A stretch of 52,357 bases of DNA from an uncultured Rhizobium sp. (GCA_945952045.1 CAMFHE010000034.1:1-52357); one strand, 5' to 3'. Numbered from the stretch's first letter, positions 18,930 through 27,988 are shown. Translations and numbers: made by a program. The notes: generated by a model not told the origin, from the letters alone.

Positions 18930-19790
18930 TCAGGCTGTTTGGCCGCCCGAGTGCCGTTTGAAGGCATCGGCATGATCGGGATGCCAGCGCGACAGTGGTG
19001 GGCGGTTCTCGACAATGTCGAGCGCCGCCCACAGGATGCGTTTCTCATCGGTCGGGCGATCGACATCGTTATCGGGGCACAGGATGTAGAAATCGCCGCG
19101 CTCGATGCTTTCCATCATGAACTCGACCGTCTGATCCGCCGTCCAGGCGCTTGCCGGCTTTTCGGTGCGGCCGTTTGCGGTCAGGCCGGTAAAGACGAAG
19201 CCGGGGATCAAAAGATGCGCCGTCGTATGGGCATCGGGCGTGTTGCGAAGCTCATGCTGCAGCGCTTCGGTAAAGACTTTGACGCCGGCCTTGGCGACAT
19301 TGTAGGCGGGATCGCCGGGCGGCGTGGTGATGCCCTGCTTCGAGCCGGTATTGATGATGACGGCGGGATCGCCATGCGCGATCATGCCGGGTCCGAAGGT
19401 GCGCGTGCCGTTGACGACGCCCATCAGATTGACGGCCAGCACATTGTCCCAGGCGACCTGCGGCCCGAAGATCGAGGAGCCCGGCTGGATACCGGCATTG
19501 TTCATCAGCACATGCACGCGCCCGAAGCGCTGGATGACGGCGCGTTCGAGCGCTTCCAGCGAGGCGCGGTCGGACACGTCGGTCTCGATGGCCGCCACCT
19601 GTTCGACGCCACCCTCGGCGATCGCTACGGTTTCCTCGAGCGCCTGCGCCAGCTTGTCGCCGCCAAGATCGGCCAGCACGACGCTCATGCCACGGCGCGC
19701 AAAGGCCTTGGCGGCAGAAAGGCCGATGCCGGAGGCGGCGCCCGTCACCACGGCGACGTTGTTTTTCGCAAAAGCGGGTTGGTTAGCCAT
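18930..19790 (-). CDS. Short-chain dehydrogenase/reductase
   Basis: This 286-residue classical SDR has the NAD(P)-binding TGAASGIG (residues 16-23) and VLADLGG after the second strand. DVSD binds the adenine ring, and VLMNNAGIQ and the catalytic triad follow: Ser in NTGSKQG, Tyr and Lys in YNVAK. The acidic residue in LADL after strand two suggests NAD(H) preference, by family rules. The substrate cannot be inferred; the C-terminal part ([20 protein letters not shown]) resembles oxidoreductases annotated only generally. GGGAG precedes the ATG. It is divergent from argG with 235 bases between start codons. Confidence 0.9.
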   Translation of the reverse strand: MANQPAFAKNNVAVVTGAASGIGLSAAKAFARRGMSVVLADLGGDKLAQALEETVAIAEGGVEQVAAIETDVSDRASLEALERAVIQRFGRVHVLMNNAGIQPGSSIFGPQVAWDNVLAVNLMGVVNGTRTFGPGMIAHGDPAVIINTGSKQGITTPPGDPAYNVAKAGVKVFTEALQHELRNTPDAHTTAHLLIPGFVFTGLTANGRTEKPASAWTADQTVEFMMESIERGDFYILCPDNDVDRPTDEKRILWAALDIVENRPPLSRWHPDHADAFKRHSGGQTA

Positions 19791-19834
19791 AGGAATCTCC
19801 CTCTACGGTTCACGTTGCTTGATCGCATCTCCTT

Positions 19835-19863
19835 ATCGCAAGACCGCCATACAGTTTTGCGAT
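19835..19863. promoter_or_regulatory. Inverted repeat between the dehydrogenase and argG
   Basis: ATCGCAA (19835-19841) and TTGCGAT (19857-19863) form a perfect seven-base inverted repeat spaced by 15 bases, 45 bases upstream of the dehydrogenase start. A second hairpin, GCGCAA/TTGCGC at 19924-19938, lies in the argG leader. Either could be regulatory; no regulator is identified. Confidence 0.4.
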
Positions 19864-20025
19864 GCTCCAATGCCAATGGCAGTTCCCGATATGGTGTGCG
19901 ACGCAGCGAAGTCAAATCTGAGGGCGCAAACCCTTGCGCGGCGCGACAATCTCGCTAAAAGTGCCCGCCATCCTTCTCTCATCGAGGGCGGCCCCGCGCC
20001 GCGCATATTCGAACGGATCTTCATC

Positions 20026-21249
20026 ATGGCATCTCATCCGCAAGTCAAGAAAGTGGTTCTCGCCTATTCCGGCGGCCTCGACACGTCGATCATCCTGAAA
20101 TGGCTGCAGACCGAACTCGGCGCAGAGGTCGTGACCTTCACCGCCGATCTCGGCCAGGGCGAGGAACTTGAGCCGGCGCGCAAGAAGGCCGAGATGCTCG
20201 GCATCAAGGAGATCTACATCGAAGACGTGCGCGAGGAGTTCGTGCGCGATTTCGTCTTCCCGATGTTCCGCGCCAATGCCGTCTACGAAGGCGTCTACCT
20301 GCTCGGCACGTCGATTGCCCGCCCGCTGATCTCCAAGCATCTGATCGACATCGCCCGCAAGACCGGCGCCGACGCCATTGCCCATGGCGCCACCGGCAAG
20401 GGCAACGACCAGGTCCGTTTCGAGCTTTCGGCTTACGCGCTGAACCCGGACATCAAGATCATCGCGCCTTGGCGCGACTGGTCGTTCAAGAGCCGCACCG
20501 ACCTGCTCGAATTCGCCGAAAAGCACCAGATCCCGGTCGCCAAGGACAAGAAGGGCGAAGCGCCCTTCTCGGTCGACGCCAACCTGCTGCACTCCTCTTC
20601 CGAGGGCAAGGTTCTCGAAGATCCGGCCCTGGAAGCGCCCGAATACGTGCATATGCGCACGATTTCGCCTGAGGCCGCGCCGGACCAGCCGACGATCATC
20701 AAGATCGGCTTCGAAAAGGGCGATGCCGTCTCGATCAATGGCGTGCGCCTGTCGCCGGCCACCCTGCTGGCGAAGCTCAACGATTACGGTCGTGACAACG
20801 GAATCGGCCGCCTCGACCTCGTCGAAAACCGTTTCGTCGGCATGAAGAGCCGCGGCGTCTACGAAACACCCGGCGGCACCATCCTGCTGTCGGCCCACCG
20901 CGCCATCGAAAGCATCACGCTGGATCGCGGCGCGGCCCATCTCAAGGACGATCTGATGCCGCGTTATGCGGAGCTGATCTATTACGGCTTCTGGTTCTCG
21001 CCGGAGCGCCAGATGCTGCAGGCCGCCATCGACCTCAGCCAGAAGGATGTCGAAGGCGAAGTGACGCTGAAGCTCTACAAGGGCAATGTCATGGTCATCG
21101 GTCGCGAGTCGGACAAGTCGCTCTATTCCGACAAGCTGGTCACCTTCGAGGACGACCAGGGTGCCTACGACCAGAAGGACGCCGCCGGCTTCATCAAGCT
21201 GAACGCGCTGCGCCTGCGCACGCTGGCCAAGCGCAATCTCGGCGGCTGA
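20026..21249 (+). CDS. argG: Argininosuccinate synthase
   Basis: This 407-residue enzyme condenses citrulline and aspartate with ATP to argininosuccinate, the penultimate step of arginine synthesis. The PP-loop AYSGGLDTS (residues 13-21) starts the nucleotide-binding domain, and [18 protein letters not shown] follows. [14 protein letters not shown] and [11 protein letters not shown] complete the active-site region. The synthetase domain includes [20 protein letters not shown]. The ATG at 20026 gives the standard length; the open frame extends upstream without support. A strong terminator follows, so argG is likely a single-gene unit. Confidence 0.97.
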   Translation: MASHPQVKKVVLAYSGGLDTSIILKWLQTELGAEVVTFTADLGQGEELEPARKKAEMLGIKEIYIEDVREEFVRDFVFPMFRANAVYEGVYLLGTSIARPLISKHLIDIARKTGADAIAHGATGKGNDQVRFELSAYALNPDIKIIAPWRDWSFKSRTDLLEFAEKHQIPVAKDKKGEAPFSVDANLLHSSSEGKVLEDPALEAPEYVHMRTISPEAAPDQPTIIKIGFEKGDAVSINGVRLSPATLLAKLNDYGRDNGIGRLDLVENRFVGMKSRGVYETPGGTILLSAHRAIESITLDRGAAHLKDDLMPRYAELIYYGFWFSPERQMLQAAIDLSQKDVEGEVTLKLYKGNVMVIGRESDKSLYSDKLVTFEDDQGAYDQKDAAGFIKLNALRLRTLAKRNLGG

Positions 21250-21274
21250 TCCGTCGAAACACCTGAAATGCCGA

Positions 21275-21308
21275 AAAGGCCGAAGCGGTGTGCCGCTTCG
21301 GCCTTTTT
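21275..21308 (+). terminator. Rho-independent terminator of argG
   Basis: AAAGGCCGAAGCGG pairs with CCGCTTCGGCCTTT around a TGTG loop, and the T run continues past the stem. Confidence 0.93.
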
Positions 21309-21333
21309 CGTGTCAGCAGCGCATGCGGCTGAA

Positions 21334-21363
21334 AACAAAAAATCCCCGATATCGATCGGGGAT
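21334..21363 (-). terminator. Rho-independent terminator of the 45-residue membrane peptide gene
   Basis: Read on the minus strand, ATCCCCGAT and ATCGGGGAT pair around a four-base loop and are followed by TTTTTTGTTTTC. It lies 68 bases past the stop codon of the small minus-strand gene and shows that a minus-strand transcript ends here. Confidence 0.85.
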
Positions 21364-21430
21364 CTTGCTGGTCGGAAAAGCCGGAACTTCCAGTTACTGT
21401 TTCGAAGCGGCATCGCCGCCCGTCACCGGG

Positions 21431-21568
21431 TTACGGCAGGACGCCGCAAACCACGGCCACGACGAACAGGAAAGCCGCGGCAAAAAGCGCGCCATTCAGC
21501 GCCGTCTGAAACTGCGCCCGTCGCGAGCGAACCGGCTTGGTATCGATGACCGTATGATAGTGCGCCAT
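21431..21568 (-). CDS. Small single-span membrane protein, 45 residues
   Basis: The frame encodes a basic N terminus (VIDTKPVRSRRAQFQTALNG) followed by one hydrophobic helix (ALFAAAFLFVVAVVCGVLP) that ends the protein. This is the layout of small inner-membrane peptides with the N terminus inside by the positive-inside rule. GGAGG lies five bases before the ATG, and a clear terminator follows on the same strand, so this is a genuine transcription unit. The frame also reads upstream through two further ATG codons but without comparable ribosome-binding sites. I do not recognise a family and assign no function. It faces argG tail to tail. Confidence 0.65.
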   Translation of the reverse strand: MAHYHTVIDTKPVRSRRAQFQTALNGALFAAAFLFVVAVVCGVLP

Positions 21569-21747
21569 GGGTGCCTCCAAATTCATGAGCCGGATGAAGC
21601 CGCAGCCCATCCTTTCGACCTCGGCGGAGGGACCGAAAAGCCCCTCTGTCTATTCAATTTATAGACTATCCCGACAAAGTTTGCAGGGACAGTTTTCCGT
21701 CTTTCGACGTCGGGAGAGAAAAAATACCCCCGAAAATGCCTGCGATA

Positions 21748-21948
21748 TCAGCAGAAAAGATGCCAGGGCCAGACGATGGGCCGCAGCCGGTCGTCATCCC
21801 CTGCGCGGTCGTCGCGGTCGCCAAACAGCGAAACGACGGGCGGTTGGTCTGCGGTCTTGGTCTGGCACATGCTGAGCGCCGGGGCCGTGTCGGGCACGAC
21901 CGAATGGGGGGTCAGATATCCAAGTGTCAGTCCACCAAGATAGAACAT
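21748..21948 (-). CDS. Hypothetical small protein, 66 residues
   Basis: An open frame starts at the ATG at 21948, preceded by GAGG five bases upstream. The product opens with a short hydrophobic stretch (MFYLGGLTLGYL), then becomes polar and Asp/Arg-rich and ends WPWHLFC. Codon use is not decisive and no family is recognised. It could be real, because otherwise 655 bases between the small membrane gene and the GGDEF gene would be empty. It could also be chance. No terminator is visible after it. Confidence 0.3.
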   Translation of the reverse strand: MFYLGGLTLGYLTPHSVVPDTAPALSMCQTKTADQPPVVSLFGDRDDRAGDDDRLRPIVWPWHLFC

Positions 21949-22223
21949 CGGCACCTCATCGCACGATTGATCCACAAGAGCGTCAACTCTTGACACAAAG
22001 ATGCCATATTGCGGCCATGAGTCAACTATCTCTAGTCATTTGGTCGATAATTAATTTGCCGTTCACCCTGTTGCGCCGCTGTCGGTGGTCGTTTGCGCAT
22101 TTGAGAATCGACCTCGCGGCGGAAAGTCATTCTTAATTGGATGACGGCAAAGTGACGGCATTGAAATGTCATGTCTGGCCAAAATGCCGGATAGGACCTG
22201 TTTTTGGATGAGTTGGGAGGCCC

Positions 22224-23966
22224 ATGGCATCGGCCCGGACCCTGGAAGAATTGCACGCCATCATCCGGCGGCTCAGATTCGCCCTGGAATCCTCTGATAT
22301 CGGCGTCTGGGAACACAATCTGGCGACTGACGAGATCCGTTGGGACCCTCAGATGCATGCTCTGTATCAGACAGGGCAATCCGGGGAAGTCATCGATCCC
22401 AGGCACTGGACCCATTCGATCCATCCCGACGATCATGACAAGGCCATCGCCGATTTTCATGCCGCCGTGACCGCGCGCGGCGCTTATTCATCCGATTTCC
22501 GCATTATCCTGCCATCCGGCGACATCCGCCATATTCGCTCCCGCGCCCATTATTTCGATGAGGACGGTCCGCCGGTCATGCTGGGCGCCGAATGGGACAT
22601 CACCGCCGATGTGCAACTGACCCGGCAGCTGGCCGAGCAGAAGGCGATTGCCGAAGACCGCGCCAGGGCGCTGGAGGAAAGCCGGCGGCAGATCGCCTAT
22701 GCCGCCGAGCATGACTACCTCACCGGTCTGCCGAACCGGCGCAGCCTCGATCAGGAATTCCAGCGGCTCTGCCTGTCGACGCTGAGGCGATTGGCAATCC
22801 TGCATATCGATATCGACAATTTCAAACAGATCAACGACAGTTTCGGCCATGCCGGCGGCGATGCCGTGTTGGCGGCGACTGCGGCCAACATCGCCACGGA
22901 AGTGCCGGCGCGGAGCTTCTCGGCGCGCATCGGCGGTGACGAATTCGTGGTGCTCATCCCCGATTTCCAGTCCGAAGCGGCGGTGCAGGCCATCGCCGAC
23001 GGAATCGTACGGCGACAGAAGAATGGCGCCCGCTATGGCGACAAGCCGATCCGCACCAGCGTGTCGATCGGCGTCGCCTGGACCGTCGATGGCGCCATCG
23101 CCTCGCTGCTCGCCGATTCCGACATTGCGCTTTACGCGGCAAAGCGCGCCGGGCGCGGACGGGCCGAAGTGTTTTCCGCGGCCATGCGCGCCGGTATCCG
23201 CCGCGAGCGACAGCTTGCCGAACAGTTCAAGATCGGCCTTGAGCGCGGTGAAATCGTCCCCTTCTATCAGGTGCAGGTCGATGCCTGCACCCGACGCATC
23301 GTCGCCATGGAGGCTTTGGCCCGCTGGCAGCACCCTGATCTTGGACTGCTGGCGCCGGCCGCCTTCATGCCGATGGTGGAACGCGCGGGACTGGCCGGCC
23401 AACTCGACGCCGCCATGCTCGACGCTGTCCTGAACGACCGCCGCCGCTGGCAGGCGCTCGACCTCGCCGTCCCGCGTCTCTCGGTCAATATTTCCGCAAT
23501 CCGCCTGAACGACCCGAATCTGATCGCCGAGCTTGAAGCGCGCGCACCGGAGCCGGAAACGCTGAGCTTCGAACTTCTGGAAACCATTTTCCTCGACGAG
23601 ATCGAAAGCGACACGGTCGCTACCCTCGACCGGCTGAAGCAGATGCATATCGATCTGGAGGTCGACGATTTCGGCTCCGGCCACGCCTCCATCGTCGGGC
23701 TGGTAAAACTGAAGCCGGACAGGCTGAAGATAGACCGTCGTCTGGTGATGCCGGTTACCGATTCAGCCGAGCAGTCGAGCCTGGTGGAATCGATCATCGG
23801 CATCGCCAGAGCGCTGAACATCGAGGTCATCGCCGAGGGCGTCGAGACCGAAGCGCATGCGACGCTCCTCACACGGATCGGCTGCCACATCCTTCAAGGC
23901 TATGCCATCTCGCGGCCGGCGCCGGCCGAGGACATCATCGCGCTGCTGAATGCAGGGCGCGCCTGA
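22224..23966 (+). CDS. PAS-GGDEF-EAL cyclic-di-GMP enzyme
   Basis: The 580-residue protein makes and/or degrades cyclic di-GMP. A PAS_3-type sensor domain occupies about residues 15-130. A short coiled linker (about 132-160) leads to a diguanylate cyclase domain at 165-330 with LTGLPNRRSL and an intact GGDEF signature (237-241). A phosphodiesterase domain follows at 340-575 with Glu363-Ala-Leu365. Its other catalytic residues appear present: Asn in NISAIRL, Glu in ELLET, the Asp pair in VDDFGSGHAS, Lys in LKIDRR, Glu in IAEGVET and Gln in QGYAISRP. Both activities may therefore be possible, with the PAS domain as input. There is no membrane segment. GGGAGG precedes the ATG. The gene converges on the YihY-family gene with two bases between stops. 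Confidence 0.93.
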   Translation: MASARTLEELHAIIRRLRFALESSDIGVWEHNLATDEIRWDPQMHALYQTGQSGEVIDPRHWTHSIHPDDHDKAIADFHAAVTARGAYSSDFRIILPSGDIRHIRSRAHYFDEDGPPVMLGAEWDITADVQLTRQLAEQKAIAEDRARALEESRRQIAYAAEHDYLTGLPNRRSLDQEFQRLCLSTLRRLAILHIDIDNFKQINDSFGHAGGDAVLAATAANIATEVPARSFSARIGGDEFVVLIPDFQSEAAVQAIADGIVRRQKNGARYGDKPIRTSVSIGVAWTVDGAIASLLADSDIALYAAKRAGRGRAEVFSAAMRAGIRRERQLAEQFKIGLERGEIVPFYQVQVDACTRRIVAMEALARWQHPDLGLLAPAAFMPMVERAGLAGQLDAAMLDAVLNDRRRWQALDLAVPRLSVNISAIRLNDPNLIAELEARAPEPETLSFELLETIFLDEIESDTVATLDRLKQMHIDLEVDDFGSGHASIVGLVKLKPDRLKIDRRLVMPVTDSAEQSSLVESIIGIARALNIEVIAEGVETEAHATLLTRIGCHILQGYAISRPAPAEDIIALLNAGRA

Positions 23967-23968
23967 AT

Positions 23969-24958
23969 TCAGGGCACCGCTTCCCCGACGGTATCGGCGA
24001 CATAGGCGCCGCGTTCGCCGATCGGCTGCGGCGCGCCCGTCGTCGTGTCGCGCGCCGTCTGATGCTCCAGTTCGGCGTTGATTTCGGCGCCGACAATCAG
24101 GATGATGACCGAAATCCACGTCCACACCATGAAGCCGATCAGCGTGCCGAGCGCGCCATAGGTCACATTGTAATTGCCGAAATTGGTGAAATAGAAACTG
24201 AAGCCGAACGAAGCGACCAGCCAGAGAAGCGTGCTGAACAGCGCGCCCCAGCTGAGCCAGGTCAGGCGCGCCCGTTCGCGGCTTGGCCCGAAGCGGTAGA
24301 TCAACAGGATACCGCCGCCGACCATCAGCAGAATGAGCGGCCAGCGGGCGACGAAAGCCAGCGTTTCCAGCCATCGGTCGAGCCAGACATAGGCGAGGAT
24401 CACCGGAATCAGGCCGATGCAGAAGATCATCGTAACCGCCACAAGCAGCGCGCCGAAGGTGAACAGCAACGACATCAGATTGAGGCGGATGAAGCTGCGC
24501 TTCTCCTCCTCGCCATAGGCGATGTTCATCGCCTCGAACAATGCCTTGACGCCGTTGTTGGCACTCCACAGCGCAATCAGCAGGCCGGCGAAAAAACCGA
24601 AGCCGAGCGTCGTGGTCTTCTGCATCGTCAAGGCCGAAAGCTGGTCGGTGATGATGTCGAAGGAACCGGGCGGCAGCACCGCGACGAGAAAACCGATATG
24701 CCCCGAAATCGTCGAGGGATCGGCGACGAGACCATAAAGGGACACGAGCGCCGTCAGCGCCGGAAACAGGGCAAGCAGCAGATAGTAGGTCACGCCGGCG
24801 GCAATCAGCGACACGCGATCTTCGGACACTTCCGCAACGACGCGCCAGAACACGTCGCGCAGACCGCGCCTGGGGATTTCGTGCGGCGCTTCGGCATCGC
24901 GCCCGTGCCCGTCATCGGGAATGGCCCGGGGGACGTTTGCCTCTGCATGCCGAACCAT
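23969..24958 (-). CDS. YihY/virulence factor BrkB family membrane protein
   Basis: This 329-residue protein belongs to the YihY/BrkB (UPF0761) family, once misannotated as ribonuclease BN. After a polar N terminus of about 45 residues there are six hydrophobic segments. The family blocks SLIAAGVTYYLLLALFPAL, LIALWSANNGVKALFEAMN and YGALGTLIGFMVWTWISVI are present, with GAEINAELE just after the last helix. Function is unsettled; transport or envelope roles are proposed. GAAGGGG precedes the ATG at 24958. It lies between the c-di-GMP gene and ndvA with no shared operon signal, since the ndvA terminator intervenes. Confidence 0.92.
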   Translation of the reverse strand: MVRHAEANVPRAIPDDGHGRDAEAPHEIPRRGLRDVFWRVVAEVSEDRVSLIAAGVTYYLLLALFPALTALVSLYGLVADPSTISGHIGFLVAVLPPGSFDIITDQLSALTMQKTTTLGFGFFAGLLIALWSANNGVKALFEAMNIAYGEEEKRSFIRLNLMSLLFTFGALLVAVTMIFCIGLIPVILAYVWLDRWLETLAFVARWPLILLMVGGGILLIYRFGPSRERARLTWLSWGALFSTLLWLVASFGFSFYFTNFGNYNVTYGALGTLIGFMVWTWISVIILIVGAEINAELEHQTARDTTTGAPQPIGERGAYVADTVGEAVP

Positions 24959-25048
24959 CGTCTGCCCCTTCGCCCAAGTCAGTCACGATTGGCTCTTTAA
25001 TGAACGAAAGCAGGGCTTTGTTCCCTCTGAGACGTGAGAGGGCCACGC

Positions 25049-25079
25049 AAAAAGGCCGGCGGATCGCTCCGCCGGCCTT
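25049..25079 (-). terminator. Rho-independent terminator of ndvA
   Basis: On the minus strand AAGGCCGGCGGA pairs with TCCGCCGGCCTT around a four-base loop, and the T run reads CTTTTTGCG. Confidence 0.9.
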
Positions 25080-25100
25080 GCTCTGAGATTGGTGATGCGA

Positions 25101-26870
25101 TCAGGCCGCTTCCGGTTCGGCCGCATGAGCCTTGCGGACTTCCTCGTCCGTGAGGATGCCGCTGGCGCGGAGCAGGGCGGCGAAGCGGCCGTTGCTCTGG
25201 CTGAGCTCCTGGAAACCACCCATTTCCACAACCCGACCTTCGTCCAGGAAGATGACCAGGTCCGCCTCGCGCACCGTCGACAGGCGGTGGGCGATGATGA
25301 AGGTGGTGCGGTCGCGGCGCAGATTGTCGATAGCGACCTTGACCCGCTCCTCGGTTTCGACGTCGAGCGCGCTGGTCGCCTCGTCGAGCACCAGGATCGG
25401 CGCATCCTTGAGGATGGCGCGGGCAATGGCGATGCGCTGGCGCTCGCCGCCCGACAGGCGGTTACCGCGTTCGCCGACAGGCGTATCGTAACCGCTGTTG
25501 CGGCTTTCGATGAAATCGGCGGCAGCGGCAGCACAGGCGGCCTTGACCACATCCTCGTCGCTCGCGCCTTCGCGGCCGAGGCGGATGTTGTCGCTGATCG
25601 TGCGGTTCATCAAGCCGGCATCCTGGAACACCGTGGCGATGGAGCGGCGCAGCGACTTGCGGGTAACCGACGAAATATCGGTGCCGTCGATCAGGATCTG
25701 GCCCTTCTGCGGCTCGTAGACGCGCTGCAGCAGGTTGATCAGGGTCGTCTTGCCCGAGCCGGTCGGGCCGACGATGGCAATCGTCTGGCCAGCCTTGACG
25801 GTGAAGGACACGTCGCGAACGCCCTGGTTGGTGTTGGCGAACTCGAACGAAACGTCGCGGAATTCGACCGTACCGGCCACCTGGCCGAGATCGCCGGCAT
25901 TGGCAGGCTCTTCGCGTTCGCGCACCGAGTCTTCCAGCTTGAAGAAGTCTTCCAGCTTGGCGCGGGCTTCGAAAATCTGCGTCACGAAGGCGCGCATCTG
26001 GTCGAGACGGCCGATCAGCAGGGTGGCGAAACCGATGAAGGCCACGACATCACCCACGCGCAGCTCGCCGCGCTGGACCAGGACCGTGCCGATGACGAGG
26101 ATGATCATCATCGAGATGGTCGAGGCCATGCGGTTCAGCGCGCTGGCCAGAGCCCACCAGTCGAGCACCGGATACTGAGCCGAGAGCAGCTTTTCCGTAA
26201 AGGACTTCAGCGCCTTGGTTTCGGCATCGATACGGTTGTAGCTATGCACGACGGACACGTTCGAGATCGCGTCGCTGACATGCGAAAAGACGCTGTGATA
26301 GTGATTCTCGACGGCAGCCTGGCCTTCCTTCGTGCGGCTCATGACCAGACGGCCGATGAACCAGTAGGCAATGCCGAGCACGATCAGCACGATCGACAGA
26401 CGGTAATCCATCGAGATCGCGGTCGGGATCAGAAGCGTCAATGCAACGGCGGTCGCCAGATGCGTGCGCATGAATTCGAGCCAGAGGCCGAACAGCGTCT
26501 CGCTGGCGCGCAACAGCGTATGCAGCGCATTGGACGTGCCGCGCTGGTTGTGCCAGGACAGCGGCATGGAGATGATGCGGCCGAAAGCCTCGGTCAACAG
26601 CGTCGCGCGACGGCCATGCGCCAGACGGTCGGCCTGACGCGCCACCGCAACGAAGGCGACGGTATTGAACACGCCGAAGGCTGCCCACATCAGAAGCATG
26701 GGGGTGACTTCGCCCTTGGACGAGATGGCATCGATAATGCGGCCGAACAGGATCGGCTCGGCAATCGTGATCACGGCCAACACGATGTTGGCGACGACCA
26801 CCATGGAGACGCGCAGTCGGTATGTCGCGAGATACTGCAGCGCCCTTGCATAAACCTGAAATAGGGACAC
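25101..26870 (-). CDS. ndvA: Cyclic beta-1,2-glucan ABC exporter NdvA/ChvA
   Basis: The 589-residue fused permease-ATPase exports cyclic beta-1,2-glucans to the periplasm, a trait needed for osmoadaptation and host interaction in Rhizobiaceae. The N-terminal half has six membrane segments (about residues 15-300), starting FQVYARALQYLATYRLRVSM as NdvA/ChvA proteins do. The ATPase half has Walker A GPTGSGKTT near 366-374, signature LSGGERQRIAIARAI near 470 and Walker B ILVLDEATSALD near 493, with IIAHRLST after it. The GTG at 26870 has AGAGGAAA six bases upstream and gives the length expected of ChvA. An earlier in-frame start at 26912 lacks support. It is divergent from a LuxR-type gene. Confidence 0.93.
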   Translation of the reverse strand: MSLFQVYARALQYLATYRLRVSMVVVANIVLAVITIAEPILFGRIIDAISSKGEVTPMLLMWAAFGVFNTVAFVAVARQADRLAHGRRATLLTEAFGRIISMPLSWHNQRGTSNALHTLLRASETLFGLWLEFMRTHLATAVALTLLIPTAISMDYRLSIVLIVLGIAYWFIGRLVMSRTKEGQAAVENHYHSVFSHVSDAISNVSVVHSYNRIDAETKALKSFTEKLLSAQYPVLDWWALASALNRMASTISMMIILVIGTVLVQRGELRVGDVVAFIGFATLLIGRLDQMRAFVTQIFEARAKLEDFFKLEDSVREREEPANAGDLGQVAGTVEFRDVSFEFANTNQGVRDVSFTVKAGQTIAIVGPTGSGKTTLINLLQRVYEPQKGQILIDGTDISSVTRKSLRRSIATVFQDAGLMNRTISDNIRLGREGASDEDVVKAACAAAAADFIESRNSGYDTPVGERGNRLSGGERQRIAIARAILKDAPILVLDEATSALDVETEERVKVAIDNLRRDRTTFIIAHRLSTVREADLVIFLDEGRVVEMGGFQELSQSNGRFAALLRASGILTDEEVRKAHAAEPEAA

Positions 26871-26927
26871 GTCGTTTCCTCTTGTGCACCGAAATTGGAT
26901 GATTGATGCCAAGACTAGCGAAGCCTA

Positions 26928-27027
26928 CCTGAACTCAGGATTAACAATTGAGGCCACCGTTGTGCGCCGCAAAAATATTGATCGAAACCGCGATAAAAGC
27001 GGCCTTGCCCGCCATACCGCTGGTATG
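26928..27027. promoter_or_regulatory. Two palindromes in the ndvA/luxR divergent region
   Basis: CCTGA-AC-TCAGG (26928-26939) lies about 60 bases upstream of ndvA. CATACC-GCT-GGTATG (27013-27027) lies about 87 bases upstream of the LuxR-type gene. The whole 243-base interval is unusually AT-rich for the window. Both are perfect and are candidate operators. They do not share one consensus. Confidence 0.45.
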
Positions 27028-27113
27028 AACAATAAAAATTTACCCGTACAGCTAGATTTAGCAATTGCAGAGATACGCAATTTCAATAAAGCACAACCAT
27101 TAGAATTAAACGC

Positions 27114-27866
27114 ATGACGCGTGTGGGCTGGTCTTCGCTCGCACCCTCCGTTTCAAGAAAGACCAAAGTGCGCACGGAACCGATCATCAGACTGTTGGGA
27201 GCCGCGGACGAGACCTCGACATCGGAGGATCTGATCGAGGATTTCGAGGCTGCGATCGCGCTCTACCGGTTCGAATCCTATCTGCTTTTGCGCCATGCCG
27301 GCGCTGGCGAAGACGGGGCCGTGGCCCTGGCCGGCAAATGCTTCATGACGCCGGTCGCGCCGGCCGCCCGGCTTCCCGATCCCGTCCTGCAGCACCTGCG
27401 CACCGCGCGCGGCGGCTTTCGCATCCGGGACGCGCTTTCCGGTCTGAAACGTGCCCGCAAACCGCGCGGCGACGCCGCAAGTGCGGCTTCGATTGCGCGG
27501 TGGAGCGAAGGTTACGTCTTTCCCGTCCATACCGGTCGCGGTTTCGCCGGCAGCCTGGCGCTCGGCGGCACGCCTGCACTTAACCAGCTCGAAGTCGCCC
27601 TTTTCGAAGCCGCGGCGCGACTGCTGTTTCGCAGGCTTTCGGATGCGGACGGCGACAGCGAACCCAGCGCCATCACGCTGACGCGGCGTGAAAGCGAAGT
27701 GCTCGATTGTCTCTCCGCCGGCTTGACGTCCAATGAAATCGGCAAGGTGATGAAGATCTCCACCCACACGGTCGATTGGTACATGAACGGGCTGCAGGAC
27801 AAGTTCGAGGCGCGCAACCGGCATCATCTCGTGGCGCTTGCGTTTCGGTTGGGCATGATCGGCTGA
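27114..27866 (+). CDS. LuxR-family transcriptional regulator
   Basis: This 250-residue regulator has a C-terminal LuxR/GerE helix-turn-helix at about residues 185-245 (LTRRESEVLDCLSAGLTSNE, then IGKVMKISTHTVDWYMNGLQ). The N-terminal 170 residues form an alpha/beta sensor-like region. I do not see the Trp/Tyr/Asp-Pro pattern that binds acyl-homoserine lactones in LuxR, TraR or LasR, and there is no phospho-receiver domain. The ligand, if any, is unknown. The ATG at 27114 follows an AT-rich leader with no good ribosome-binding site, so the start is uncertain; a GTG at 27168 is another option. It lies between ndvA (divergent) and pyc (same strand), either of which could be a target. Confidence 0.85.
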   Translation: MTRVGWSSLAPSVSRKTKVRTEPIIRLLGAADETSTSEDLIEDFEAAIALYRFESYLLLRHAGAGEDGAVALAGKCFMTPVAPAARLPDPVLQHLRTARGGFRIRDALSGLKRARKPRGDAASAASIARWSEGYVFPVHTGRGFAGSLALGGTPALNQLEVALFEAAARLLFRRLSDADGDSEPSAITLTRRESEVLDCLSAGLTSNEIGKVMKISTHTVDWYMNGLQDKFEARNRHHLVALAFRLGMIG

Positions 27867-27909
27867 CGCCGTCATGCCGCAATTATGACACAAGATGACC
27901 CCGGGGAAA

Positions 27910-27937
27910 TTGACATCCCCATGCAAGCGGCTATGGA
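27910..27937 (+). promoter_or_regulatory. Candidate sigma-70-type promoter of pyc
   Basis: TTGACA (27910-27915) and TATGGA (27932-27937) are spaced by 16 bases, close to the rhizobial CTTGAC/CTATAT consensus, and end about 50 bases before the pyc start. Confidence 0.5.
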
Positions 27938-27988
27938 TTCACTTCGCGGGTGCAGCATTGCCCGTTCGCGCTGTTGGGGAGACTGCCG

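Noticed and set aside
21949..22223. TTGACA at 21991 as a promoter for the GGDEF-EAL gene
   Set aside because: No acceptable -10 hexamer lies 16-18 bases downstream. The AT-rich stretch near 22040 may hold the promoter, but I cannot place it.
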